Assembly: GCF_028553805.1 (NCBI RefSeq)
Contig: NZ_CP067140.1
Span: 3,100,001-3,164,000 of the forward strand
DNA: 64,000 nucleotides
DNA from: Paracoccus saliphilus
GTDB lineage: Bacteria; Pseudomonadota; Alphaproteobacteria; Rhodobacterales; Rhodobacteraceae
Direction of reading: 5' to 3'
The notes under the pieces are model-generated. The model had not been told where the DNA came from, did not search any database, and saw nothing but the letters and a program-made list of their open reading frames with translations. Below are positions 9,435 to 18,197 of this stretch, one piece after another. Each line of letters starts with the position of its first letter. Within the stretch, counting starts at the first letter, position 1. A program made the translations under genes and the position numbers.

Positions 9435-9851
9435 TCAGGCGCTTTTGCGATAGCGGAAAACACCGTTTCCCGTGGCGATATCCTCGCCGGTTTCATCGGT
9501 GATCTTGCCCTCGGCAAAGAATGTCGAGCGTCCGCCGCCGATACGCCTGCCTTCGGCAATCAGGATCTGGCCCGCGGGACGGGAGAGAAAGGTCGTCGTC
9601 AGCGAAAGCGTCATCCCCATTCGCTTGCGCTCCGGGTCACCGGTATAACACCCAGCGTAACCCATCACCGTGTCCAGCAACATGGAATAGATGCCGCCAT
9701 GCGGAATACCGTGGCGATTTTCCAAATAGGGCCGGATCGGCATCTCGAACCGCGCCCAGTCCCGGGACCAGCCGGTGATCCGATATCCCAGATGGGTCTG
9801 GAGCGGATAGGGGTCCTCGACAAGATAATCTTCGACTTCGTCCATATGCAT
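9435..9851 (-). CDS. PaaI-family (hotdog) acyl-CoA thioesterase
   Basis: This 138-residue protein has the single hotdog domain of the PaaI/YbgC-like thioesterases. The catalytic helix region reads RHGIPHGGIYSMLLDTVMG, with the HGG signature and an Asp in the helix. It should hydrolyse an acyl- or aryl-CoA thioester, probably as a homotetramer. An AGAAGA purine run precedes the ATG at 9849-9851; a second in-frame ATG two codons later is an alternative start. It is co-transcribed with the IclR regulator, whose stop is 6 bp upstream. Context suggests a role in clearing CoA esters in the neighbouring catabolic locus. Confidence 0.87.
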   Translation of the reverse strand: MHMDEVEDYLVEDPYPLQTHLGYRITGWSRDWARFEMPIRPYLENRHGIPHGGIYSMLLDTVMGYAGCYTGDPERKRMGMTLSLTTTFLSRPAGQILIAEGRRIGGGRSTFFAEGKITDETGEDIATGNGVFRYRKSA

Positions 9852-9857
9852 TCTTCT

Positions 9858-10655
9858 TCAGCCTGTTCCTTGCCTGCCAATCATGCGCGCGGATTCGATC
9901 AATCTGCTGCCATATTCCGAGATCAGGATATCGGGCGACACCAGAAAGGATGGGCCTCCCACATTCAACCCATATATGCGGTCGCCATCCAGCGCCTCGA
10001 CCGGAACGGCGATTCCGTTGACTTCCTTTCGCCATTTCCCGAACGAAGTGGTGAAGCCATACTTGGCGAAATCCTCCTGCGCCTCGCCCAGGCTTTTCCG
10101 GATCACGGCCTCGTTCTCCGGATGCTCCCTGATGGCGAGTTGCAACATCTCTTCGCGCTCGTCCTGCGGCATGCCGACAAGGACCGCGCGGCCGATGGCG
10201 GAATAGAACAGCGGCAGGCGCGCACCCACATTCATCGTCAGCGATACCGCCTGGTTAGAGCGCCGCACGGCCATGTAGATGACCTGCAACCGGTGCCGTT
10301 CGGCAAGGGCCGCGGTCACATATGGGTTGGGTCCCGAGCACAGCTTGCGCATCTCCTGCTTGGCGAGCGCGCCGATCTCCATCCCGGCCAATGCGCTGAA
10401 CCCGAGCGCGAGCACACCGGCACCAAGCCGATAGGCCCCGGTCGCATCGGATTGCACGAGATAGCCAAGCTTGCACAACGTATATGTCAGGCGGCTGACG
10501 GTGGGCTTGGGCAACCTGGTCCGGCTTGCGATTTCCTGGTTGGTCAGCGTTGTCTCGTCAAGGCGAAAGCAGCGCAGGACCTCGAAGCCCCGGGCAATTG
10601 CAGTGACGAAGTTCCGGTCGCCCTCGGCCTCCATATCATCGTTGATCCTGCTCAT
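9858..10655 (-). CDS. IclR-family transcriptional regulator
   Basis: The 265-residue protein has an N-terminal winged helix (about 15-75) with the IclR hallmark LPKPTVSRLTYTL, and a C-terminal GAF-like effector domain (about 90-255). IclR proteins usually sense carboxylates or aromatic acids. It heads a two-gene operon with the PaaI-like thioesterase. The adjacent TRAP transporter genes, in the same orientation upstream, are obvious candidate targets. A loose GTTCG-N16-CGAAC inverted repeat sits about 70-95 bp upstream of its start, but I would not call it an operator with confidence. Confidence 0.88.
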   Translation of the reverse strand: MSRINDDMEAEGDRNFVTAIARGFEVLRCFRLDETTLTNQEIASRTRLPKPTVSRLTYTLCKLGYLVQSDATGAYRLGAGVLALGFSALAGMEIGALAKQEMRKLCSGPNPYVTAALAERHRLQVIYMAVRRSNQAVSLTMNVGARLPLFYSAIGRAVLVGMPQDEREEMLQLAIREHPENEAVIRKSLGEAQEDFAKYGFTTSFGKWRKEVNGIAVPVEALDGDRIYGLNVGGPSFLVSPDILISEYGSRLIESARMIGRQGTG

Positions 10656-10848
10656 CGCCGGTTCCTTCGAATTCCGCCACCTTGATGGCCTGAACGCCCC
10701 GTATTCATCTTCAAGGCCGTTCGCGAATATTTCACATTTCGAACGGCAATTTCAACGTTATACGAGGTATAGTTCAACCAAAATCGCATGCCCGGCCTGA
10801 ATCGCGGAGGGACCGTCCAGTTTTTGACCTCACAAGACAAGGCCCAAG

Positions 10849-12162
10849 TCAGCCATAGAACAATTCCGGTATGAACAGCACGATCCCAGGGAACAGGATC
10901 ATCAGCAGCACCCCGAGCAGGGTCACCAGAACATAGGGAATGACCGAGGCATAGATATCCCCCATCGTGACATCGGGTGGGGCCACCCCTTTCAGGTAGA
11001 AGAGGTTAAATCCGAAAGGCGGCGTCATGTAGCCCACCTCCATCATGATGATGAAAAGAATGCCGAACCAGATCGGATCGAATCCCGCCTCGCGCACCAC
11101 CGGCAGAAAGACCGGCAAGGTGATCAGCATGATTCCCACCGGATCGAGCACCATCCCGAACAGGAAAAGGACCAGCAGCATGAACAGCAGCGCCCCCCAT
11201 CTGCCGCCGGGAATGAATTCCATGAGGTTGGAAATCAGGCTTTGCGCCCCGAGCGCGGTATAGGCGGCGGAAAAGGCATGCGCCGCGAACAGGATCCACA
11301 TGACCAGCGCCGTCAACCGGAGCGTGGCAACCGCCGTCTCATGCGTCACCTTCCATGAGAGCTGACCGTTGATCATGGTCGCCACCAATGCGCCGAAGAC
11401 CCCGATTGCGGCGGCCTCGGTCGGGGTCGCGAATCCGCCAAAGATGGCCCCCAGCACGATGGTCACGATCAGGATCGGCAGGATGACCGCGCGCAGCGAC
11501 CGCAGTTTCGGCCCCCAGCCAGTCCGCTCCTCCTTCGGCAGCGCCGGTCCCAGTTCCGGCTGCAGCCAGCAGCGCACGCCGATATAGATCGAGACCAGCA
11601 CGAACAGGGTCAAACCGGGACCTATGCCCGCCGCGAACAGGCGACCCACCGAGACCTCGGTCAGCAGCGAATAGAGCACCATCAGGATGGAGGGCGGGAT
11701 CAGGATGCCCCAACCGCCGCCCGCGTTGATCGCGCCCAGTGCCAGCTTCTTGTCATAGCCGCGCTCCAGCATCTTGGGCAGCGCGATGGTACCCATCGTC
11801 ACCACGGCGGCACCCGAAATCCCTGACATCGCCGCGAAGATCACGCAGATCAGCACCGTGCCAATGGCCAGCCCCCCGCGCAGCCCGCCCCACCATTGAT
11901 GCATCATGTCATAAAGATCATTCGCGACGCCAGATTTCTCGAGCAAGATGGCCATGTAAACGAAGAGCGGAATGGCCATCAGCGTGGGCGATTGCATCGT
12001 CTCCCACATTTTCGAGGCGAGCAGGTAGAATCCGATCGCTCCCATCTCGTAATAGAGAAACACCACGGAAACGCCGCCCAGCACGAAGGCCAGTGGCGAG
12101 CCCAGCAGGACGAACAGCAGCAGGCAGCCGAAGAACAGCAGGGTAAGAAGTTCGACGCTCAT
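10849..12162 (-). CDS. dctM: TRAP transporter large permease, DctM
   Basis: This 437-residue protein has about 12 membrane helices and is the cation-coupled transport subunit of a tripartite TRAP system. The beginning LLTLLFFGCLLLFVLLGSPL and the internal GGGWGILIPPSI loop are characteristic. It overlaps the small permease gene by four bases (its ATG lies within the end of dctQ), and the binding-protein gene is further upstream. The substrate is presumably an organic acid feeding the CoA-ligase pathways nearby; that is inference from context only. Confidence 0.93.
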   Translation of the reverse strand: MSVELLTLLFFGCLLLFVLLGSPLAFVLGGVSVVFLYYEMGAIGFYLLASKMWETMQSPTLMAIPLFVYMAILLEKSGVANDLYDMMHQWWGGLRGGLAIGTVLICVIFAAMSGISGAAVVTMGTIALPKMLERGYDKKLALGAINAGGGWGILIPPSILMVLYSLLTEVSVGRLFAAGIGPGLTLFVLVSIYIGVRCWLQPELGPALPKEERTGWGPKLRSLRAVILPILIVTIVLGAIFGGFATPTEAAAIGVFGALVATMINGQLSWKVTHETAVATLRLTALVMWILFAAHAFSAAYTALGAQSLISNLMEFIPGGRWGALLFMLLVLFLFGMVLDPVGIMLITLPVFLPVVREAGFDPIWFGILFIIMMEVGYMTPPFGFNLFYLKGVAPPDVTMGDIYASVIPYVLVTLLGVLLMILFPGIVLFIPELFYG

Positions 12163-12722
12163 AGATGGGTCTCCTGCGGATCAGAACCATGCGGTGCCCC
12201 GGCGGGTTTGCCGAACACATCCTCGGGCACGGGCAAGTCCAGAAGCACCCGAATATCGGCCCAAAGACGGATACAACCCTGCAAAAGCAGCAAAATCGCT
12301 GCGACCGGGATCAGGGATTTCGTCGGCCAGAGAGGCGGATTCCACATGGAATTGGACCGTTCCATCCCCGTTATCGCGTCAGAGGCAAGCACCCATCCCT
12401 GCCAGAGAAGCACCCCGACAAAGAGCAGGAACAGCGGCCAGGTCAGAATATCCAGCAGCGCCTTCCGCTTGCGGCTGAAGCTGCCATAGAAGATATCGAC
12501 ATTCACATGCTCTCGCTCGGCCAGCAGGTATCCACCGCCGATGATCGCATAGCCTCCGAAGATCAGCGTGGCCAGTTCGGCGGTCCAGATCGCCGGTTGC
12601 CCGACCACATAGCGCATGACCACGTCGGCCAACAGCAAACCGAAAAGGATCAGGACCGCGAGAGAAGCCCAACGCCCGATGAAACGATTGAAACGCGTAA
12701 TGACACGTGCCGCTTGAAACAT
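12159..12722 (-). CDS. dctQ: TRAP transporter small permease, DctQ
   Basis: The 187-residue protein has four predicted helices and the DctQ-like central segment EREHVNVDIFYGSFSRKRK. It partners DctM in the inner membrane. The ATG at 12720-12722 is preferred. It has AAGGA about 10 bp upstream, while an in-frame TTG 36 bases earlier adds residues of no family character. It is coupled to dctM by a four-base overlap. Upstream, 136 bp separate it from the binding-protein gene, and that gap contains a perfect hairpin. Confidence 0.9.
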   Translation of the reverse strand: MFQAARVITRFNRFIGRWASLAVLILFGLLLADVVMRYVVGQPAIWTAELATLIFGGYAIIGGGYLLAEREHVNVDIFYGSFSRKRKALLDILTWPLFLLFVGVLLWQGWVLASDAITGMERSNSMWNPPLWPTKSLIPVAAILLLLQGCIRLWADIRVLLDLPVPEDVFGKPAGAPHGSDPQETHL

Positions 12723-12818
12723 GATCCAAAATCCTTGTGCTGGCGTTGCGACATGCAACCCGATCAGAACAGTCCGGGATTACCCTCATCCGATCCGGAT
12801 TCGCGAACCCATGTGAAC

Positions 12819-12849
12819 GGTTCGCGGCGAGCAGTTTCCGCCGCGAACC
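12819..12849 (-). terminator. Hairpin between dctP and dctQ
   Basis: A perfect 11-bp stem, GGTTCGCGGCG with CGCCGCGAACC, has a 9-base loop and begins about 10 bp after the dctP stop. There is no strong U-tract after it on the - strand, so partial termination or 3'-end protection of dctP mRNA is more likely than full termination. Confidence 0.75.
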
Positions 12850-12858
12850 GCATCAGCA

Positions 12859-13920
12859 TCAACTGTAACCAAGATCCGTCATCAGGGTGCGGTAGATATC
12901 CGCCGCCTTGGTTGCCTGTTCGCTCTTTTGCCCCTCGGCTTCGAGGATCTTCGTGGACGCCTCGGCCAGAAGTTCGAGAACATCGTCCGGCAGGGTCACG
13001 ACCTCCACCCCCTGGTTGGCAACGCCATCGGCGAGCGCCAGCGCCTCCTGATGCTGATATTCAGCCGTGCGCAGGAAGAACCGCGCCTGCACCGTGTCCA
13101 GGAAGGCGGTGCGCAGATCGTCGCTCAACTCCTCCAGCGCGTTCAGGTTGACGATGTAGGAATCCGTCGTCTGCGCCAGGACGGGCTTGTAGTGATACTT
13201 GCACACCTCCCACAGCGACATGGATTGCGCCCCGATCGCCGCCCCCCAATGCGCCCCGTCGACAACGCCGGAACTCAATGCCTGGTACAGCTCCGATCCG
13301 GGGACATATTGCGGGGCGGCTCCGGCGGCGGAAAGATAATCCAGCATCGCGCCCGAAGACCGGATCTTCAGACCGCTGAAATCGGCGGCGGCTTCGATCT
13401 TCTTCGACGCGGTCATCTCGACCGGCAACACCTTTTCCGACAGAAGCATGACGCCCTTGGGTGCCAGCTCCTCGTTCAGCAATGCCTCGAGCCCGAGATT
13501 CTTCAGCGCATGTTCGAACTCCCAAGCCTGGCGGAACGTGCCGGGAATGCCATAGACGAAATTCGCGACACTCGCCTGATCCTCGAAATAGGACGCGGCG
13601 AGCGTGCCCATCGGCACCACGCCCTTGCTGACGATATTGAAGATATCCGGACCCTTGGCGAATTCCCCGGCGCCGAGCAATTCCATCTTGAAGGCCCCGT
13701 CGGTCCGCTCTTCCAGGGTGCTGGCCATCTTGCCGAGGCTGGCGTCGAAGGATGCCGAGGCTTTGGGCCAATGCGACTGGATACGCCAGGTCACCTCTCC
13801 GGCGGCAATTGCCTTGCCGACAAGCGCCGGCGACGCGACGGCGGCGACCGCACCGCCGCGAAGCAGGGCACGCCGGTTCATTCCCTTGTGCGTTGCAGTG
13901 GTTTTCAGTGTGTTTTTCAT
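12859..13920 (-). CDS. dctP: TRAP transporter substrate-binding protein, DctP
   Basis: The 353-residue periplasmic binding protein starts with a twin-arginine signal (NRRALLRGGA followed by a hydrophobic Ala-rich stretch and AIAA), so Tat export is likely. The mature part has the DctP pattern WRIQSHWP, the core around GLKIRSSG, and DGAHWG. It delivers substrate to DctQM. Tat-exported DctP proteins are known among those for keto acids and other organic acids. It is the first gene of the dctPQM operon. One imperfect copy of the shared TGAC-N4-GTC(A) palindrome is 97 bp upstream. Confidence 0.92.
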   Translation of the reverse strand: MKNTLKTTATHKGMNRRALLRGGAVAAVASPALVGKAIAAGEVTWRIQSHWPKASASFDASLGKMASTLEERTDGAFKMELLGAGEFAKGPDIFNIVSKGVVPMGTLAASYFEDQASVANFVYGIPGTFRQAWEFEHALKNLGLEALLNEELAPKGVMLLSEKVLPVEMTASKKIEAAADFSGLKIRSSGAMLDYLSAAGAAPQYVPGSELYQALSSGVVDGAHWGAAIGAQSMSLWEVCKYHYKPVLAQTTDSYIVNLNALEELSDDLRTAFLDTVQARFFLRTAEYQHQEALALADGVANQGVEVVTLPDDVLELLAEASTKILEAEGQKSEQATKAADIYRTLMTDLGYS

Positions 13921-14016
13921 GTTTTCCTCCCTGTTTTCAGCCAGCCGGTCCGTCTTCTTCGAAACACGGCCGCGACAAGTCTCGATATGCTAATCAGCCC
14001 AGGATACCCCCGACCC

Positions 14017-14028
14017 TGACAAACGTCC
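14017..14028 (-). promoter_or_regulatory. Imperfect shared operator upstream of dctP
   Basis: TGACAAACGTCC matches TGAC-N4-GTCA at all but one arm position; a further GTCA follows at 14029-14032. The promoter around it is unclear, unlike the other copies. Confidence 0.4.
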
Positions 14029-14037
14029 GTCAAATTC

Positions 14038-16041
14038 TCAACTTATTTCTTCTGACGAAGCCGTGTAACCCGTTGCCGTTTCGTCCGGCGGTCTCCGCTT
14101 TCTCGCGTCGCCCCAGATCAGGAAGACGAGTACGGCGGATGCGGCCCCTCCGGCCAGCGTCGTGATCAGGCCGGGGAAGCTGAACGCGAACCCGGCCGCC
14201 GCCAGTGGCAGACGCAACCACGGACGCACCGAACCGACGCCAAGCAGATAGCCTTCAAGCCCGCCCGACAGCAGGATGATCCCCGCGATGATCGATGGCA
14301 GAACGTAGATCAGCGGCGTCAGATCTCCCTGAAGCACCAGCGCTGGCTGGAACAGGAAGAACAGCGGAACAAAATAGATCACCACGCCAAGGCGCATCGC
14401 GGTGAACGAGGTCTGCATCGGGCGCGCCCCGGCGATTGTCGCGGCCAGGAAGGCCGCCGCGCCGACAGGTGGCGTGATCACCGACAGCATCGCGTAATAG
14501 ACGATGAAGAAATGCACCGCGATGGTGTTCAGGCCGCCGACATTGATGATCGCAGGCGCCAGCGTCACGGCCAGGAAGATATAGGCCACGATGGCAAGAC
14601 CCGCCATTCCCATGATGAAACAGGCCAGAACTCCGAACAGGATGATCAGGTAGATATTCCCTCCGCCAAGCGCGACCAGCCCGGACGTCACCGACCCGGT
14701 CACGCCGGTGATCGTCAGCGCGCTGACCACGAAGGCGATGGGCAGGATGATGGCCGCGGTCTGCGTGACCAGCAGACCGATCTGCCGCAGGGTCTGGAAC
14801 AGGCGGCGCGGTGTCATGCGGGTTTCCGGCCGCAGGAAGCTCAGCAGGATCATGAGACCGCTGGCATACCATGGCGCGTAGTATTCCCAACGCATATACA
14901 GCAGTCCCCAGACCAGGAAGATCAGCACCAGCAGGAACGGCCAGCCCCGCAGCAGGACCTTGCCGGCATTGGGGATCTCTGCTTCCTTCATCCCGGTCAG
15001 CCCCTTGCGCGCCGCATAGGCATCGACCTGCAGGATAAGCCCGAAATAGAACAGCAGCGAGGGCAGGATGGCGGCAACCATGACCGTCGCGTAATCCACA
15101 CCGATGGTGATCGCCATGACGAACGCAATGGCCCCCATGACCGGCGGCATGACGACACCGCCGGTCGAGGAACAGGCCTCGATGGCCGCCGCGTAATGCG
15201 CTGGATAGCCCACTTTCTTCATGGTCGGGATGGTGATCGAGCCGGTACCCGCGATATTCGAGAAAATCGATCCCGAAAGCGATCCGAAAAATGCCGAGGC
15301 GACGATGGAGACCTTGGCCGGGCCGCCGCGATAACGCCCGAAACCCGCATTCGCGAGATCGATGAAGAACTCGCCCGCGCCGGTCGCGATCAGCACCCCG
15401 GCAAAGACGAGAAAGCCCAGCACGATCTCGGCGACGATCTTGGTGGTGATGCCCAGCATCCCCTCGGCGCGGAAGACATGCGCCTCGATCATCTGCTCGA
15501 AACCGTAGGGAATGCCCATCAGCAGTCCCGGAAACAGGTCGGCGACAAGCGGATAGAGCCCCAGCAGAAAGACCACCAGCAAGAACGGCAACCCGCCCGA
15601 ACGCCGCGCCAGTTCCAGCATCAAGAGCCAGATCACCACTCCCATGGGAAGATTGGTCCAGCCAGCTTGCACCATGTCCCATGCATGGAGCGAGAACCAG
15701 AGACTGATCCCCAGGGCGGTGACCGCGGCGGCGATATCGAAAAGCGGGAAGCGTTTCTGGCCCTGGAAGGCAGGGAGCGCGACGAAGGCCATCGCGGTGA
15801 ACAGCCCGATGAAGATCCAGTAATACTGCCCCTCCAGCAGCCGTTGCCCCATGATAGGCACGCCGAAGACATAGGCCAGCCCGAACCCCAGCCCGATGGT
15901 GCAGAGCGCGACGAACAGGATACTGGGAAGCGTGAAGAACCCGCCGAGACGGCTATGATCGGGGTCGGCGGCGGGTGCCGCCGCGGGCACACCGCCCGCA
16001 TCCGTGACATCCGACGAGGTTTCAAGTTCAGAATGCGACAT
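14038..16041 (-). CDS. TRAP transporter fused 4TM/12TM permease
   Basis: The 667-residue protein fuses the small and large TRAP permease subunits, as is usual for TAXI-type systems. A short polar N-terminus (residues 1-30) is followed by about 16-18 hydrophobic helices. Family motifs include GGVVMPPVMGA and the ITPPVGAAAFLAA stretch. The ATG at 16039-16041 is preferred; a GTG at 16101 would place a hairpin inside the coding sequence. The gene follows its TAXI binding-protein gene, so the two form a complete transporter. The substrate is unknown. Confidence 0.92.
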   Translation of the reverse strand: MSHSELETSSDVTDAGGVPAAAPAADPDHSRLGGFFTLPSILFVALCTIGLGFGLAYVFGVPIMGQRLLEGQYYWIFIGLFTAMAFVALPAFQGQKRFPLFDIAAAVTALGISLWFSLHAWDMVQAGWTNLPMGVVIWLLMLELARRSGGLPFLLVVFLLGLYPLVADLFPGLLMGIPYGFEQMIEAHVFRAEGMLGITTKIVAEIVLGFLVFAGVLIATGAGEFFIDLANAGFGRYRGGPAKVSIVASAFFGSLSGSIFSNIAGTGSITIPTMKKVGYPAHYAAAIEACSSTGGVVMPPVMGAIAFVMAITIGVDYATVMVAAILPSLLFYFGLILQVDAYAARKGLTGMKEAEIPNAGKVLLRGWPFLLVLIFLVWGLLYMRWEYYAPWYASGLMILLSFLRPETRMTPRRLFQTLRQIGLLVTQTAAIILPIAFVVSALTITGVTGSVTSGLVALGGGNIYLIILFGVLACFIMGMAGLAIVAYIFLAVTLAPAIINVGGLNTIAVHFFIVYYAMLSVITPPVGAAAFLAATIAGARPMQTSFTAMRLGVVIYFVPLFFLFQPALVLQGDLTPLIYVLPSIIAGIILLSGGLEGYLLGVGSVRPWLRLPLAAAGFAFSFPGLITTLAGGAASAVLVFLIWGDARKRRPPDETATGYTASSEEIS

Positions 16042-16074
16042 GGTATCGGCCCGGTTGTGGCAATTGACGCTGAT

Positions 16075-16096
16075 TGCCGGCCCGTCGGGGCCGGCA
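16075..16096 (-). terminator. Hairpin between TAXI gene and its permease gene
   Basis: A perfect 9-bp stem, TGCCGGCCC with GGGCCGGCA, has a 4-base loop and starts about 11 bp after the TAXI stop on the - strand. No U-tract follows, so mRNA stabilisation or partial termination is likely. Confidence 0.75.
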
Positions 16097-16107
16097 GGCA
16101 CTTCCGA

Positions 16108-17304
16108 TCACAGCCTCGAACGGAACCCTTCGAGATCCGCCGTGTGCTTTTCCAGGATGGCGATGAAGTCGGGGTTGTCGAAACTGATCTTCACCCCCTG
16201 CTCGCCCGCCTCTTCCATCGCCGCCTTGCGTGCCGCGATCCAGGTATCCATCTTCTCGATGGCGGCATTGTTCCAGGCGTCATCGGCCTCGCTCCACTGC
16301 CCGATCTCGCGCAGGTATTTCATCGTTCCCTCATGCACCGGAAGCGGGGACCGGTCGAGATATTTGCGGAATTCCTCGACCGACATCCGCGCAGCCAGGG
16401 GATGGGTATCCTTGTAGCTGTCATAAGCGGTGTGCATCCATTTCGCGAGATTGTAGACAAGCTCGGTCTCGGTATCCGCGGGCACTCCGTACAAGAAATT
16501 CGATGTCGCCCCGCCGACGCCCCGCGCCGTCTTCACGCCCATCGAGATCTCGGTCGGCACAAGCATCGGGCGCGAGTCGAGATATCTCGACCAGCCCTCG
16601 GAATTGCCGGGTTCGAGCGAAAGCCAGCGAATCCCGCCGGGCGCGCCCTCCATCTCGGACAGGACGGAGCTGATCGCCGCGCAATAGGCGACATCGGCCT
16701 TGCCCTCGACGACCGAGCGGCAATTCTCGGCATAGCTGGAAGCGGGAACATAGGAAATCAGCGATTCAGCCTCCTCCGCGCTCAGGCCCAGATATGCTGG
16801 CAGCCCCTGCTCCACGGCGGACACCATGGGCGGAGAGAAGAGACCAGCCGCCACGCTGTATCCGCCCTTCTTCAGGTCCTCCAGCGATTGCAGGTCGGAA
16901 TCCCCGGCCACGACATAACCCCAGGGCGTGTCGTTATGGTGCCAGACGACCCGCTGCGGCACCGGTTTCTGGCTTGCATATCCGTCTATGCCTTGCGTCT
17001 GGTAACGCATTTCCGCGGCTGAAACGGAGGAGACCATGATGTCGCGGCGATCCGTCAGGCGGGTATAGCGCATGGTTTCGCTGTCCTCGGGCACGACCCG
17101 GACAGTCATGCCCGTGTCCGCTTGCAGGATAGGCGCCCATCCATTGGTCGAGGCGAAGCTGCCGCTGGCCGTTCCGGGCGTACCGATCACCAGCAGGCGC
17201 GGCCAGTCGAAACCTTCCTGCGCAAATGCTGTGCCCGACAGGCCAAGCACCGCCACAATCGAGCCGAGGATACCTGCGGTTCTGATATTCGGCCTTTTCA
17301 TCAT
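16108..17304 (-). CDS. TAXI-family TRAP substrate-binding protein
   Basis: The 398-residue periplasmic protein has a classical signal peptide ending GTAFA-Q, and the TAXI-family beginning LLVIGTPGTASGSF. Later it has the AGLFSPPMVSAVE segment and a C-terminal DNPDFIAILEKH region. It delivers ligand to the fused permease encoded just downstream. A very strong GGGGAGGAG ribosome site precedes the ATG-ATG start. Its promoter, about 170 bp upstream, carries a perfect copy of the shared operator. This ties this uptake system to the acyl-CoA regulon. Confidence 0.92.
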   Translation of the reverse strand: MMKRPNIRTAGILGSIVAVLGLSGTAFAQEGFDWPRLLVIGTPGTASGSFASTNGWAPILQADTGMTVRVVPEDSETMRYTRLTDRRDIMVSSVSAAEMRYQTQGIDGYASQKPVPQRVVWHHNDTPWGYVVAGDSDLQSLEDLKKGGYSVAAGLFSPPMVSAVEQGLPAYLGLSAEEAESLISYVPASSYAENCRSVVEGKADVAYCAAISSVLSEMEGAPGGIRWLSLEPGNSEGWSRYLDSRPMLVPTEISMGVKTARGVGGATSNFLYGVPADTETELVYNLAKWMHTAYDSYKDTHPLAARMSVEEFRKYLDRSPLPVHEGTMKYLREIGQWSEADDAWNNAAIEKMDTWIAARKAAMEEAGEQGVKISFDNPDFIAILEKHTADLEGFRSRL

Positions 17305-17432
17305 TTCTCCTCCCCTATGTTTTCCGTCACTTGCCCAGGCAGTTCATCCATGTCCGATCCGGCGCGCGGCAATGGAAAGCCTCCCCTCTTTCCAGTCCGG
17401 CGATCTCTGTCGATTCCGGGCGAACCACAATT

Positions 17433-17475
17433 CCTGACGACTGTCAGGATATGTATGTCCGCCTCTGCGTGTCAA
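17433..17475 (-). promoter_or_regulatory. Promoter and operator of the TAXI transporter operon
   Basis: On the - strand TTGACA (17470-17475) is followed after 18 bp by TATCCT (17446-17451). This runs straight into the palindrome CCTGACAGTCGTCAGG (17433-17448). A repressor bound there would cover the -10 and start site. Confidence 0.75.
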
Positions 17476-17524
17476 TGCATTCCGGAACCTGGCAACAAAG
17501 AGAACCGGCGCATCGGGATGCCGA

Positions 17525-18175
17525 TCAGCTATAGGTCAGCATCGCCTGGCCCTCTCGCGACATCAGGTGTGGAACCGCGTTGAATTCATGCAGGTAGAAG
17601 GCGCGTTCCGAGAAGATGAACCTCGTCATGGACGTATTCTTGATCTGCAGGTTGAGCTGCATCATTTGCGCATCCGGAGCATCAAGAGCATTCGCGGTCA
17701 TGCGCCCGATCACCCCGCCCGAACTCACGACAAGCACTCTCTTCGCATCCGTCCCGATGGCGAACCGGCGGGCGGATTCGACGCGAGTGGCAAAATCCTG
17801 CCAGCTTTCCTTCGCGCCACCAAATCTGCCCGCCTGCCACGCCAGGACCGTTTCGCGCAGATTGCGGAAATGCGATTTGCGGTCGGCCTTTATGTCATCC
17901 GGAACCACGCCCCCGAACCGTGCGTGAAGAAGATCGTCGAAATCATACTCGTTGAACCCTGCATGCTCTTCGGGTGACGCCTCGAAACCCATAGACGTCA
18001 GCGTTTCCCGCTGCCGCACAAGCGTTCCCGTGACCAGGCGGTCGGGGATCCAGCCGGTCCCGCGCAGCATCTCCCCCACCGCGCGGGATTGACGATGCCC
18101 AAGTTCGGACAACCGGTCGTAATTGTCGGTCCCAAAGGAGGCCTGACCGTGCCGGATCACCAACAGCTCTGCCAT
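17525..18175 (-). CDS. Histidine phosphatase family protein
   Basis: The 216-residue phosphoglycerate-mutase-like protein has the RHGQ phosphohistidine motif at residues 8-11 (LLVIRHGQAS). The second catalytic histidine should lie near VVSSGGVIG, but in that stretch the usual His is replaced by Ser (VSSGG instead of VSHGG), a deviation worth noting. It follows the thiolase gene by 22 bp and is likely co-transcribed. The substrate is unknown; members act on sugar phosphates, phosphoproteins or small phosphate esters. A second family member is at 22933-23589. Confidence 0.85.
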   Translation of the reverse strand: MAELLVIRHGQASFGTDNYDRLSELGHRQSRAVGEMLRGTGWIPDRLVTGTLVRQRETLTSMGFEASPEEHAGFNEYDFDDLLHARFGGVVPDDIKADRKSHFRNLRETVLAWQAGRFGGAKESWQDFATRVESARRFAIGTDAKRVLVVSSGGVIGRMTANALDAPDAQMMQLNLQIKNTSMTRFIFSERAFYLHEFNAVPHLMSREGQAMLTYS

Positions 18176-18197
18176 ATCTTGCTACAACCCTACGAGA

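Noticed and set aside
14512..17022. 836-codon open frame on the + strand opposite the TAXI and permease genes
   Set aside because: It crosses two well-supported - strand genes and their intergenic hairpin, and the product is Arg/His/Gln-rich without recognisable domains.
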